From Impatiens glandulifera (taxonomy: Eukaryota > Streptophyta > Magnoliopsida > Ericales > Balsaminaceae): a stretch of 64,000 nucleotides of DNA. The position numbers were made by a program, and so were the translations under genes. The notes beneath the pieces were generated by a model that saw nothing but the letters and a program-made list of their open reading frames with translations, had not been told where the DNA came from and searched no databases. The stretch is from NCBI RefSeq assembly GCF_907164915.1, contig NC_061868.1, forward strand, positions 21,323,819 to 21,387,818, read 5' to 3'. Within the stretch, counting starts at the first letter, position 1, and each line of letters starts with the position of its first letter. Positions 34,836 to 46,462 of this stretch are shown here, in pieces.

Positions 34836-35490
34836 GCATTAGACGTATTTCAACTAGACGGCCTCGTCTAATGAAATCAAACGTCCCCGTCTAATAGCAA
34901 GATCCATTAGACTATCTGGTCTAATGAAATTAGACTTCACGTCTAATTACAATCAATTCAGACTAATCTGAAGGAGTTAGACTGCACGTCTAACTTTCAC
35001 CAGTTAGACTGCACGTCTAACTATCACATTCCATTAGACTGCACGTCTAACTCCACGAGTTAGACTGCACGTCTAATTACAGATCCACTTCAGACTAATC
35101 TGAAGGAGTTAGACTGCACGTCTAACTTTCACATTCCATTAGACTGCACGTCTAACTCCACGAGTTAGACGGCACGTCTAACTCCACGAGTTAGACTGCA
35201 CGTCTAATTACAGTTCCACTTCAGACTAGTCTGAAGGAGTTAGAATGCATGTCTAACTTTCTCTTTCCATTTAGAGTGCACGTCTAACTCCACGAGTTAG
35301 ACTGCACGTCTAACTACGAGTTCATTAGACTGCACGTCTAACTCCACGAGTTAGACTGCACGTCTAATTACGAGTTCATTAGACTGCACGTCTAACTCTA
35401 CGAGTTAGACTGCACGTCTAATATCGCTTAGTTTGACTGCACGTTTAACTCTTTCCAGTTATACTGTACGTCTAACTCCGTGCATCTAAA
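34836..35490. repeat. Palindromic U3 array, Sire-2 5' LTR
   Basis: Same dyad and linkers as 25551-26160, with many perfect TTAGACTGCACGTCTAA copies. It is better preserved than the 3' LTR array. Confidence 0.95.
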
Positions 35491-35879
35491 GCCAAATCGG
35501 TCTAATGAACCTCATTAGAGCCAAGTCTAACTCCAGTTAAGATGCGAATGTGAGTTGAAGGGCAAATGTTATTATTTAACTAAGAAAATCGTGTGGAAAA
35601 TTTTGGAAAATAACTTAAAAAGTAAGATGGAGATTCATTTAGTGACATTGATGCAATGAGGGCCACTATGATTGAGAATTAAACCGGAACTTTAGAATTA
35701 TTGGTTAGAGCTACCATTCCATTTTTTATTTTTTAATATGTTCCATTTGATAGTTTAATTAATTATCACAATGAATTATCAAAATAAATCTAAACTTGAA
35801 ACATGATTTGATTGATAAGGTGAGATTTTATGATAAGATGCCTTTTATTTTTTAGTTGAACAAATCTCCTCTATTCTTT

Positions 35880-36950
35880 TGAGAGCGTGATCCAGTACCG
35901 ATGAAGAAAACAGTTTGGGACGAGTCATTTGATTTCACACAAGGTCAAGCATCCATTTTCAAGTAAATTTAGTTCTCATTAAAAAACGAATGTGCCTTAT
36001 ACCATGAATAGTGTAACGTAAGTGGAATGATGCCTCATTTCATATTTGTTATACATATTTAATATCAACTTATTATTTCATAGTCAAGGATTGAGCTTCA
36101 AATCCCATGCAAAATTGGATCAATAAAGATACATCAATTTTATCTTTATCAAATTTTGTTTTCTAGGATTCATCATGACACGTTTCCTCCTGGCGCACTT
36201 GATAAACACTATGAGACGCTCTTGCAAAATGATTCTCGTTTGATGGATATTAGTAAAAAGGTATTTCCCGTGATAGAATTTTCATACTTCAACCCAGCAA
36301 TTCGAATAATTCAAACATCCAATTTGGTATGGGAATATTGTCCCAATCTCTACACTCTCTAGAGATGTCACATCCATTGCCCCAAATGTTACCTCCACAA
36401 TATGACCAGACCAACTACAACCTACATTCGATGCATTCGAACTCTATTCAGATGCATGATCACCCGAACTTTATTCAGATACATGACTCATCATTATAAA
36501 ATCCAGGTAACTTATTACTCATATATGCAATAAACAGAACTATGATTTGGTTATTTTTTTTCTTCTATTAGTTGTAGGTATGCATTACTAACAAAGTAAC
36601 AATGTATCCACTATCAACAATTTCGGTCATACAATAGAAACATATGGTGCACCTAACACCCTACCAATGAATGACCAAATTCTATTCATGTCAAATATTA
36701 TGCCTTCTATACAAGAGGAAAATGTACAATTAAATGGGACAGTAAACAACAACGATGAAATACTACGAAACATATAGCAACACCTATTTAGTGACGAGTC
36801 ACTAGTGGTAGACTTCAGTGACAATTCACTTCTTCACAATCAAGTGTCTCACAACCAAGATAGTTATGTTAATAACACCTTTGACGGTGATCATGTTCCT
36901 CATGAACGTTTTAACCGTAAATTCCCTCAAACAATGATGTGATTAAGGAT
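35880..36950 (+). pseudogene. Decayed coding remnant of unknown identity, possibly with introns
   Basis: Several plus-strand stretches read as protein-like and are joined by plausible splice sites. One begins after TTTTGTTTTCTAG (about 36165) and gives a 60-residue stretch (FPPGALDKHYETLLQ, KKVFPVIEFSYFNP) to a stop at 36362. Another frame then gives a Gln/Asn/His-rich stretch (MLPPQYDQTNYNLHSMHS). After a possible intron (GTAACT to TATTAG, about 36505-36573) a further stretch (NDQILFMSNIMPSIQEEN, DESLVVDFSDNSLL) runs to about 36950. The composition suggests a plant regulatory protein, but I do not recognise a family. Confidence 0.3.
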
Positions 36951-37040
36951 ACAACATTTGCAGTACAATCACATCTAATATTAAATATTTATAATAATAT
37001 AACTTTATTTTCGTTTATAAAGATACCCGACTTTGATATG

Positions 37041-37080
<40 letters not shown>

Positions 37081-37775
37081 TTTTATAAATTTTATAAATT
37101 GTAAGTCAATAATTATATATACTATATATAATATATCTATATTTCAATGTTACTTTTGAGATGGATCGATGAAATTTAATTTACTCAAATATTTTGTGTG
37201 TTTTTATATATTTATATTTTTCATTTAAAAATGATATATTATTTATGAATTATAAGTTTATAGAAATGTCTTAAATAGTATTGAAGCATAACCAATTAAT
37301 TGTGATTATATTTTGGACTCAATGAAATAAATTAGACAACATTATGTTTTTTTTTTTCATTTGACATTTTTCTTTTATTTAAGTATTATTTTTTTTGATT
37401 CTTCATTGACCTTTATATTCAATGAATTTTAACAAAATAAAAAGTTCCAATTACAAGGGTCAAAAATATTCTCCATGACTAAAAGAAATGTTAGACTTGT
37501 ACATTATTCACATTTTTGGACTATTTGGTTTGAAATAGATAATCAACTGCTGCATTATTTGTTCTCTCCCATGATGTGTTTGCTCCATTATACATAAAAT
37601 ATTGTTTGTTTTGGATGTATTCTCAATATAATTAGTTGTTCAAAAATTTGTTTTGTAACCAAATTGTTCTTCCAATAAATTATAAAATTAAATTGTTCTT
37701 TTAAAAAGTTTTTGAAATTTATCTTTAATCTAGAGACCGTTTTATATTTATCTTTTAATACTATTTTTTATCATA

Positions 37776-37830
37776 CACTACAAAAAAACTACTCATTTGC
37801 AGCAGGTGCACCGTAACTATCTTTGTATTA
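37776..37830 (+). mobile_element. Possible CACTA-type transposon terminus
   Basis: CACTACAAAAAAACTACTC followed by a GC-richer stretch resembles the terminal inverted repeat of plant CACTA elements, which start CACTACAAGAAAA. No inverted partner ending in TAGTG was found downstream before Copia-B, so the element is truncated or the match is chance. Confidence 0.3.
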
Positions 37831-38392
37831 AAAACGGTCTTTAGCATATCTCTTAGACTATGCACAATCGGAAAGTATGAGAAGCAAACAACCCACCGAT
37901 GATTGAAAGTATTATTCAGACTATAAAAATTCTATACGAAAAAACCGATCCGGCTAAATTGATGCCGGGTCGAACAAAATGCAACATTAACTCAAAACTA
38001 TGTGATGAAAAGGAAAACAAGGCACCCTACGATACTAAAAAGGCCATCGGAGGGAAAAAGATTTGAAAGACAAATTAAGTTTATTTTAACTCTTAGACAT
38101 TGAGATATAGAAATGGAAAAAATGGAAACCACTTAAACTACCTCCTAAATAACTTAATCAGTTAAGAGCTTACTTTTTTATATAAGGAATTTTTATCATT
38201 TCAAATAACCTTACAACCTTAAACAAGCTCTCAAATCTTTCAAACTTAAAAATAATACCATCTTCAAATTTTAGTCTCCATTATTATTAAACATATATTA
38301 ATTATAGTATTTCAAACAAAATGACAATTAATATTTACTAACTTATGTTTTAATATATTTTATATTGTATATCTTATAATACTCTTACCAAA

Positions 38393-38397
38393 CTCTC
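38393..38397. repeat. Target-site duplication of Copia-B (CTCTC), left copy
   Basis: CTCTC also follows the right LTR at 43041-43045. Confidence 0.7.
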
Positions 38398-38577
38398 TAT
38401 TAAAGATACTACAATTAAAGAGCAACGCACTTAGTATCTTGGTTTTCATATTTCATCTATTAAGTGTACCTTTTAGTTTCCCTTATTTTTGTATAAATTC
38501 ATACTCTTGTAATTGTAATAACACACAGAAATACACTATTAATCTACTTAAGGTTCTTTTTTACTTATCTTTTCTAA
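38398..38577 (+). repeat. 5' LTR of Copia-B
   Basis: 180 bp, TATTAAAG to TTTCTAA, matching 42838-43040 apart from an internal loss of ~25 bases. Confidence 0.8.
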
Positions 38578-38621
38578 TTTAGTATCAGAGCCATTGTTCG
38601 GTTAAACAAACATCTATATCC

Positions 38622-39660
38622 ATGGCCTCTTCTTCATCTTTTTTTCGCTTCAATCACTCATTTTTTCACAATCTCACATCCATTAAACTCGATCATAAAC
38701 ACTTTTCTTATTTGGAAATCTCAAATCTTACCTACCTAAAAGGTTATGGCCTCTATCTATATGTTACTAGAACTAATTCTGCCCCTGAGAACTTTCTCCA
38801 AGCCGATACTACTGATGGTTCTAGTGTCCTCACTCCAAATCTTGCTTTTACAATCTAGGAGGAACAAGATCAGTGGATCCTTTCATGGCTTCTCTCCACC
38901 TTTTCAGAATCCATCCTAACCCAAGTGGTTGGTGAATCATGTACTACATATAAAGCCCTTTGGTCTACTTTAGAACGCACATTCGCCTCTCAAGTTCGTC
39001 TAATGCAGCTTCGTCTTCAACTTCAAATGGTAAAGAAGGGATCACATCCGATAGCCGTATATTTATAGAAAATAAAATCAATCATCGATAGTCTCGCTGG
39101 TGTTGGGCAAAACATATTTCCACAAGATTTCATCGTTTATGCTTTGGGAGGACTCAGTCCTGAATACGAATCTCTCACTATAGCGATAACCACTCACACC
39201 GACCTCATCACTATCGAAGACCTCCAAGGAATTATTTTTACACATGAGATTCGCCTTGAATCAATCCACTTTAAATCTCAAACTGCTGATCGAGAAGGAT
39301 TTCGAAACCATCTTACTTCCAACGATCGCGACTTTCGGTCTCCTTTCCGAGTGATTATAGTGTATAAAATGAAACTGTCAATATACTAAGCTCCCATAAT
39401 TCTAATAGATATCAAATAAATGGGCCTTCAAGTTTATCGAAATTTTCACACTCTGATCGGGCTTCTACTATCGGGTTAGGGTGTCCTTCTACTAATGGGT
39501 CTTTTACTTTGGGTCATAGGCCTCGTGGGCCCAATAGAAATAAAATATAATGTCAATTGTGTGATCGTGTTGGTTATGCGATTAATGTTTGTCGATCTGG
39601 TCTGTTTTTTAAGATTTGCAACTTTATAGGTCATTCATTTGAAACTTTCTGACGCCGTTA
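38622..39660 (+). pseudogene. Copia-B gag
   Basis: Begins MASSSSFFRFNHS at 38622 and continues in frame past stops near 38856 and 39066: FLQADTTDGSSVL, ALWSTLERTF, VKKGSHPIAVY, then GGLSPEYESLTIAI (39144-39389). After a frame change the two zinc knuckles occur at about 39553-39655. The second has lost its first and last cysteines (KICNFIGHSFETF; Copia-A has CMICNLIGHSIETC). The gene is inactive. Confidence 0.75.
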
Positions 39661-39689
39661 GAATTAAAATTCAACGACACACTCTACTA

Positions 39690-42600
39690 TGATGGCTACA
39701 CATTCTTCTATTTATGACTGAGCCTAGTATCCTGACTATGGTTCTACTGACTATCTCACGACGAATCTTGACAATTTTAGTATCTCAACTCCATATAATG
39801 GTACATAAACTATTAAAATGGGATACGGTAACCCTCTTCTTATTTCTAAAATTGGGAAATCATTCATTCCATGTTCTAATAAAAACCTTCATCTATGTAA
39901 TATATTACATATCCCATTAATAATCAAAAATCTTTTTAAGTGTTTCCAAATTTTTTGTCGATAATAATAACTTTTTGAATTTCATCCAAATTATTGTATT
40001 GTCAATGATCAGGTCACGAAGAGGGAACTCCTTCACGATACACTTAAAATAGGCTATATTGCTTAAACTCAATTGTCAACCCTCCTCCGTCCACTCATTA
40101 AGCTCTTATTAGAACTCGTTCATCTGCCAACTCTTGGCATCATCGTCTTGGACACCCTTCATCATCAACATCAACCTTTATTATGTCTTCTTTTCATTTA
40201 CTTATTATTAGAAACAAGAAATTAAGTTTTTGTGAATCTTGTCAATATAGAAAAGCACAAAAAAATTCTTTTCCTATTTCTCAATCTCGTTGTATGTTTC
40301 CATTAAAATTAATACATTCTGACGTTTAGGGTCTTGCTCCCCTTTTTTCTACTAACAATTTTCGATATTTTTTCCATTTTATCGATGACTACAGCCGCTT
40401 TACTTGGCTATATCCTATCTATAGAAAATCTGATGTCTTGCCATCTTTTATTAAATTGAAGACAATTGTTGAAAATCAATTCAACACATCTATCAAAGCT
40501 CTACAATCTGATTGAGGAGGCGAATATAGGAGTCTGAAATTTTTTCTTGAAATTAATGGCATCCAACACCGTGTATGATACCCTTATACAAGTGAACAAA
40601 ATGGTATTGTTGTACGCATGATTCTCCACCTTACAAAAATTAGTCTCACTCTTCTTGCTCATGCTTTTATGCCCTTATCGTATTGGGATGATGGATTTTT
40701 GACAAGTACGTATCTCATTATCGTCTTCCTTCAAATGGTAATCTCCCTTTGAAATTGTTTTTAATCAACCTCCTAACTATCTATTCCATAAAAAATTTGG
40801 ATGTTCTTTCTTTCCGCTCACTCAATCATATATCTCTCACAAAATTGATCTTCGAACTCTAAAATATATTTTTCTTGGCTATAGTCCAAATCACAAAGGC
40901 TATCGTTACCTACACCTTCCTTCCGACATAATATATCTCTCATCACATCACTTTTGATGAACAAACATTTCTATTTAAAAGTACATTACTTTCTACACCA
41001 TTAGTATCTCCAACACCGCACTTTCCTTTTCTTCTACGTTCATCACATCCAATATCTTCAATTTTAACATCACAAATCCATAAAGTACCATCTTCTCAAA
41101 CATTTGAACACTCATCATCATCATCAAACTCCAATCATCCATCTTTACCAACCAACTCGCCAACATCGAACTCCTATCAACCATCATCAACAACCAACTC
41201 ATCTTAAATCAATCCTTCTACTCTCATACATGAACTTTTCACAGTTATACATGCTTCTAAATGTTCCTCTAATCATATGATCACACGTGCCAAAACTCGT
41301 TCCCTTCACAATGCCAACATTGACACCATCTCCACCTCTCCATCCACATGTTTCTCCACCACCAATAAAGATAATCAATGTCGTTTCTCCATGGAAAATG
41401 AGTTTAATGCTCTAATTCAAAATAAGACATGGTCTCTTATTCATCGATCCTCGTAGAATATCGTGGGTTGCAAATGAGTTTTAAAAATCAAACAAAGAGT
41501 CGATGGTTCCATTAAACGTCACAAGGCTCGTTTAGTTGGGATTTCATCGACAAGAAGACACTGACTATCTTAAAACATTCAACTCAGGTATCAAACATAC
41601 TACCATCCAAACCATTCTCTCACTTGACATCACTCGTTAATGGCCTATTAATCAACTCGATGTTAACAATGCCTTTCTACATGGAACTCTACACGAAGAA
41701 GTTTTTATGTCTCAACCTCCTGAGTTCACTCATCCTGACTATCTTAATCATGTGTGAAAACTTCACAAAGCACTTTATGAACTCAAACAAGCTCCCCTTG
41801 AATGGTATACTACCTTGAAATATTCTTTTCTTTACATTGGTTTTCAAAAATCCAAAAATGATTCTTCTTTATTCATGGATCACTCTCCAAAAATTACATC
41901 GTTATTTCTAGTCTACATGGATGATATTATATTCACTAGTAATTATTACTCTCACATCTCCTCAATCATCTCTCAACTTAACCACATTTCCTCTCTTAAA
42001 GAATTAGGTCCACTACACTATTTTCTCGGGATTGAAGCTCATCTATCTACTTCCGGCATTTTTCTCTCTCAATCAAAATATATCAATGAAATTTTTATCT
42101 AGGCCAATATGAGTGACTCAAAACCACTTAACACCCCAATCTCTTCTGGGTCATCTTTATCTCGCCATGATGGCGACACTCTTCCTGAACCATTTTTGTA
42201 CCGCAACATTATTGGTGCTCTCCAATACTTGATTCTTACTCGACTTGAACTAGAATTTGCTTTCAACCGTGCCTGCCAATTCATGCAGTCTCCTACTACC
42301 ACTCATTGGTCTGTAGTAAAAAGAATACTTCGCTACCTTCATCATATTCCTCATCAAGGACTCCTCATTCGTCCAACATTTTCTCTCGATATATCTGCAT
42401 TATCTAACTTCAACTAGGATGGATGTCCGGACGATCATAGCTCCACAATTGGCTACTGCATATTTCTTGGTGACAATCTTATCTCTTGGAATTCAAAGAA
42501 ACAACAAGTTGTTACTCGGTCTAGTACTGAGTCTGAGTATCGAGCTCTAGCTCATGCCACTGCTGAACTCATCTGGCTCCAATCCTTACTACGTAAACTT

Positions 42601-42820
42601 TGCATCTCCCCACTTCAACCTCCCACTCTATGGTGTGGCAACATTGGTGATGCATTTTTATCGGCCAATCCAGTTTTTCATGCTCGTACGAAACATATAG
42701 AGATTAATTTTCAACCGATGCATACCTACTGATGATCAAATTGCTGACATCCTCGCCAAAAGACTTGCATCAAACCGATTTGATTTATTACGTAACAAAC
42801 TCACGGTGTGTGCCTCCCCA
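39690..42820 (+). pseudogene. Copia-B pol: protease, integrase, RT, RNase H
   Basis: In order: protease remnant (the expected DSG is decayed, about 39715-39760), GAG-pre-integrase block (about 40100-40240), integrase (HSDV, about 40315; FIDDYSRFTWLYP, about 40379; a TSEQNGI stretch, about 40590), a Ser/Thr/Pro-rich linker, RT ([15 protein letters not shown], about 41660; YMDDIIFTSN, about 41920-41945; [10 protein letters not shown]), and RNase H ([34 protein letters not shown], 42510-42560; ARTKHIEI). Frames shift many times. This copy shows the uninterrupted RT active-site region that Sire-1 split in Copia-A. Confidence 0.8.
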
Positions 42821-42837
42821 TTTCGTTTGAGGGATGG

Positions 42838-43040
42838 TATTAACGACTCTACAATTAAAGAGTAACATACTTAGTCTCTTGGTTTTCATATTCCATCTAT
42901 TAAGTGTATTTAAAATTTTTACATATTCTAACATTTTTGTTTACATTATTTTTGTATAAATTTATACTCTTGTAATTGTAATAACACACATAAATATATT
43001 CTTAATCTACAACAAGTTCTTGCTTATTTCTCTTTTTTAA
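42838..43040 (+). repeat. 3' LTR of Copia-B
   Basis: 203 bp, TATTAACG to TTTTTTAA, followed by CTCTC (43041-43045). Confidence 0.8.
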
Positions 43041-43365
43041 CTCTCCCCATTAAGATTAAAGTTATCTTGTTTGTTTAATGAGCTTAAAAGTGAAAACATG
43101 ACTTGTAATAATTTGATCACAACCCATATTTTACTTATTGCTCTTTGCAATTATATATATATATATATATATTAATTTAGTTATATAAGATAATCCTATA
43201 GTCACTATTTTTCATTTTTAATTGAGACAATATAATTGATACTTAAAGTTATTTTAATGTGTTTTGTTTGAATTATATTTAAATTCATATGTCTGTATTA
43301 TTTGAATATTAATGGAAGATTTAAAAAAAATAGTAAATTAAATTCATCCCAATTGAAATGGAATA
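43041..43365. other. Short AT-rich spacer
   Basis: No gene seen. Contains the right CTCTC duplication and a (TA)n run at about 43156-43172. Confidence 0.6.
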
Positions 43366-45075
43366 TGATAAGATCGGTTCTAACAATAGAGACGGGGGTC
43401 TAACTATTGATGACAACTTCGGAAAATGGCTTGATAGAAATCTTGTTAGGAATTACTATCACTTCCTATTATTTGCAAACCTTCACAAACACTTGAAACG
43501 TTTCAAGTGTGGAATTGTTTGTTTGGGTTTGAAGCCATGAACCAATGAATAATGAAAGACAGAAGGAAAGAACATAGAAAGATGTTTATGGATGTTCGGA
43601 GCTAACTCTTCTACGTCACCCCTTCTTCCACAGTTGGAAGGATTTCACTAAACTTCTTGAATCAAATACAGTTCACTGAATAGTTAACACTCTGTTGAAC
43701 AGAACAGACTCTGTTCAACTTACAATATGATTAAGAATATCTCTCAGCTAAAAAGTGTTTTTAATTCTCTCTCTTGATCTTGAATATGATGTACAATTAG
43801 TAAGTGCTAGAGTGATTCGTAATGTGAGTAGAGTAACTTCTGATTGTTCTGGAAGATTTGTCCGTTGTCCTTGAACAACTAAATATTGTGGAAAGACACC
43901 AACTATTAAATCTTCTGTATGGACACGTGACACGCGCCCATAGGATGGTTGCCTAAAAGACACAGTACAACAGACTCTGTACTGAACGGTAGTGCGCGAG
44001 ATATCCTTTTGCAACTATCCGGTATTGAACAAGTAGTGGATGGAATATTTGCGTATGTGGCGTTCATTCATTTGATACAGGTAGCTGGTATACTAATCTG
44101 CAAGAGAAAGTGGAGCATGAGTAGCGTACAACTAGTTGATCGTGGGTAGACATATATTAACTTCAGACGGCTGCTAAAGAGAGGCATTAGATGTGCTCCA
44201 TTAGACCACCAAGTCTAATAGAGTTAGATGCCAAAATCTATCAAAGAGATCAATTAGACTACCACGTCTAATGGAGTTAGACTGTACCGTCTAGCTACAC
44301 ATCCCATTAGACTACCACGTTTAATGAAGTTAGACTTTAACGTCTAACCTTACATCACTTCAGACTAATCTAAAGGAGTTAGACACTAACGTCTAACTTC
44401 ATGTCTGTTAGATATGCACGTTTAAATACGTATCTATTAGACTTGCACGTCTAACTACGTATCTATTAGACATGCACATCTAACTACGTATCTATTAGAC
44501 TTACACGTCTAACTACGTATCTGTTAGATAGACACGTCTAACTACCTATCTATTAGACTGAAACGTCTAGCTACGTATTTGTTAGACTTACACGTCTAAC
44601 TACGTCTCTGTTAGACTTGCACATCTAACTACGTATCTTTTAGACTAGCATGTCTAACTACGTATCTGTTAAACTTGCACGTCTAACTACGTATTTGTTA
44701 GACTGGCACGTCTAACTACGTATTTGTTATACTAGCACGTCTAACTATGTATCTATTAAACTAGCACGTCTAACTACGTAACTGTTATGTTAACACATCT
44801 AACTATGTATCTGTTAGTCTGGTAAATCTAACTACGTCTCTATTAGACTTGCACGTCTAACTACGTATCACGTCTAGTTAGCCTGTTTAGACCACGTCTA
44901 ACTAGCCAAATCTGATGCACCTACATAGAAACAATTAGACAGTTTAGCTTTATTCATATCTAAACATCATCAAAACTTAATTGATTAATATTTAGCACTT
45001 TTCTGTTAATTAACTTTTTACTTAGTTTTCCAAACAATTTCTTCTAAGTTAATTAACTCATAATTTTTCCCGACA
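43366..45075 (-). repeat. 3' LTR of Sire-3
   Basis: 1710 bp, TGATAAG to CCGACA. Its framework matches the other Sire LTRs (GTTCGGAGC.AACT, CTACGTCACCCCTTCTTCC) but it is clearly diverged. Core promoter: AATATTTA (43880-43887, minus) and CACGTG (43924-43929). Confidence 0.8.
44185..44905. repeat. Palindromic U3 array, Sire-3 3' LTR
   Basis: About 15 copies of a 29-base unit built from TTAGAC-n5-GTCTAA with the linker CTACGTATCT (about 44420-44880). The dyad is kept while the linker and period differ from Sire-1 and Sire-2. Confidence 0.95.
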
Positions 45076-45089
45076 ATTTCCTCCTTTTT
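45076..45089 (-). promoter_or_regulatory. Polypurine tract of Sire-3
   Basis: Minus strand AAAAAGGAGGAAAT, one base different from the tracts of Sire-1 and Sire-2, directly before the 3' LTR. Confidence 0.8.
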
Positions 45090-45306
45090 GATGATTTAAA
45101 CTAAATGATCAAAATCAGTTGAAAATTTTCCCTTTTTGATGATGTTAAAACCATGCAATCTTAAATAAAGCATTGTAAATACCTATCAAATACCATCAAA
45201 ACAATTCAAAAATATCCCAACATAAGTTAAAAACCAACACAAGTTTTTAAATCCCCAACATAAGTTAAATTATAAGTTTTAAGATGAGATAAGCAAAGAA
45301 AGAGAT

Positions 45307-45540
45307 TTATTGTCCTTCCCTTTTCACGTTTGCATCTTCATCTTCTACATCCAAAGAGTTTCTAGTTAGGAGGTTGAGATAACGAGTGGCAGCACCTCAA
45401 CCACCTCTATTTCTTATACGACCTGAGCTTTTCTTTCTTTGTCTTAGACCTTCTTCAATTTCTTCAGTAGCTTTTCTCTTGGATTGGGTTCCTCTAGGAG
45501 CTTCACCTCTAGAACTGCCTCCTCTTGAACTACCTTCCCC
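45307..45540 (-). pseudogene. Sire-3 ORF3, C-terminal piece
   Basis: On the minus strand GEGSSRGGSSRGEAPRG, a KRKATEEIEEG stretch, RNRGG and a final VKREGQ before TAA at 45307-45309. The Arg/Gly-rich composition and the ending match ORF3 of Sire-2 (VKSGEQ) and Sire-4 (VKREEQ). It is cut from its N-terminal part by the LINE. Confidence 0.7.
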
Positions 45541-46462
45541 TTTTTAAAAACGCACTTATAGAGAGAAATTTTCTCTGGAGATTTTTTTCTCACATCGGGC
45601 ACGACCGACACATCAACGCCGCCGGAACTTTTGACGTCGGAATGATCTCAAATTTCTCCAGCAGGTGCGTCTTTTCCCCCCTACAATCTGACCGAAGAAT
45701 TTCAATTTGAATGGAGGAATCGGGAGAAATCACGATTATAGTTTCTAGATCGGATATTTAGGTCGTTTTCGGCACGATCGACACAATCGGCACGATCGGC
45801 ACGAACAACACAAACGACACAGATTCCCGCCGCGACCGCGCTTCTACATTAGAAGTCAGCCGCCATCCTCCAGCACCTTCGATCGGTTGTCGTGCGCCCT
45901 CTAGAACGTGTTCTGTTGTGCAAGGAATGGTCGCGGTCATCTTCTCTTACCGTTGACCGAAGCATTTCGTCAAACCCCCTTCTGTAGAGACTTGACGTCG
46001 AATCAGCGTCGGTCGCCCTCCTCTTCTCACTTTTCGTTTACAGGTTAGTTCGGACCTCGGTCGGGACATCAAACCACACCGCGATGCGCGGGTAGGTCTC
46101 CATTGAACTTCTTTATCGCCGTTTGAATCAAGTGTTCGGTCTAAAGGAAGCTTACGTAGCTACAGACCGTTCCAAAATGGCTTAAACCCTTTATTGTTTA
46201 AGCAATTATTTTCAAGCCTCTGTTACGGTGCGATTGGTTTCCAATCGTGCTGTTTGTGACCACCCTTTGCTGCAGAATTCCAACCTCTGTGGCTCCTTTG
46301 AAGATTAGGCAGTTTGCGCTTGATCTTTCTAATGACTGGTACGCGCCCGTCCAGTGTAGTTACTCGGGCAAGGGGCGTCCTTCAAGTCCGCCCTGATGAT
46401 CATAAGAAGGTGTTGAAGGGGCCGTCGACAAGCAGCAAGGATAGGATTCATACTGTAACAAT
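45541..46462 (+). other. LINE 5' leader
   Basis: GC-richer than its surroundings, with a CGGCACGATCG-type repeat at about 45774-45800. An ORF in another frame (from ATG at 46332, MTGTRPSSVV) runs into the ORF1 region and may be ORF1's true start displaced by a frameshift near 46460. Confidence 0.5.

Larger units (their letters stand above)
24903..35530 (-). mobile_element. Sire-2: Sirevirus-like element without pol
   Basis: 3' LTR 24903-26326, PPT 26327-26340, ORF3 26507-29964, promoter-like module and palindromes 30087-30630, gag 30946-32744, PBS 32773-32787, 5' LTR 32790-35530. The 5' LTR contains a solo LTR (32906-34099) and lacks about its outer 120 bases, so no target duplication can be found. 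The ~3.2 kb of pol seen in Sire-1 is absent: gag's stop is followed within about 300 bases by the spacer that in Sire-1 follows pol. The element could move only with pol supplied by a relative, as is known for gag-only TR-GAG elements. Confidence 0.8.
32790..35530 (-). repeat. 5' LTR of Sire-2, interrupted and truncated
   Basis: Begins TGATAGG at 32790, is interrupted at 32901-34104 by a solo LTR, and continues to 35530. There similarity to the 3' LTR ends after CCAAGTCTAA, about 120 bases short. The palindromic array is at 34836-35490. Core promoter: TATTTAAA (34523-34530, minus) and CACGTG (34565-34570). Confidence 0.85.
35531..38397. other. Spacer between Sire-2 and Copia-B
   Basis: Mostly AT-rich. 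It contains a decayed coding remnant (about 35880-36950), a (TA)n microsatellite at 37041-37077 and a CACTA-like end at 37776. Nothing else is recognised. Confidence 0.6.
38398..43040 (+). mobile_element. Copia-B: Ale/Retrofit-like copia element, decayed but complete in outline
   Basis: 4.64 kb. LTRs 38398-38577 and 42838-43040, PBS 38580-38592 (TAGTATCAGAGCC, one change from consensus), PPT TTTGAGGGATGG just before the 3' LTR, and flanking CTCTC. Gag and pol follow Copia-A segment by segment, in the opposite orientation. Many stops and indels show it is old. Confidence 0.85.

Noticed and set aside
45541..45560. Short similarity ACTTATAG/ACTATAG at the two LINE edges as a target duplication
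   Set aside because: The match is too short and lies inside, not outside, the presumed 5' edge.
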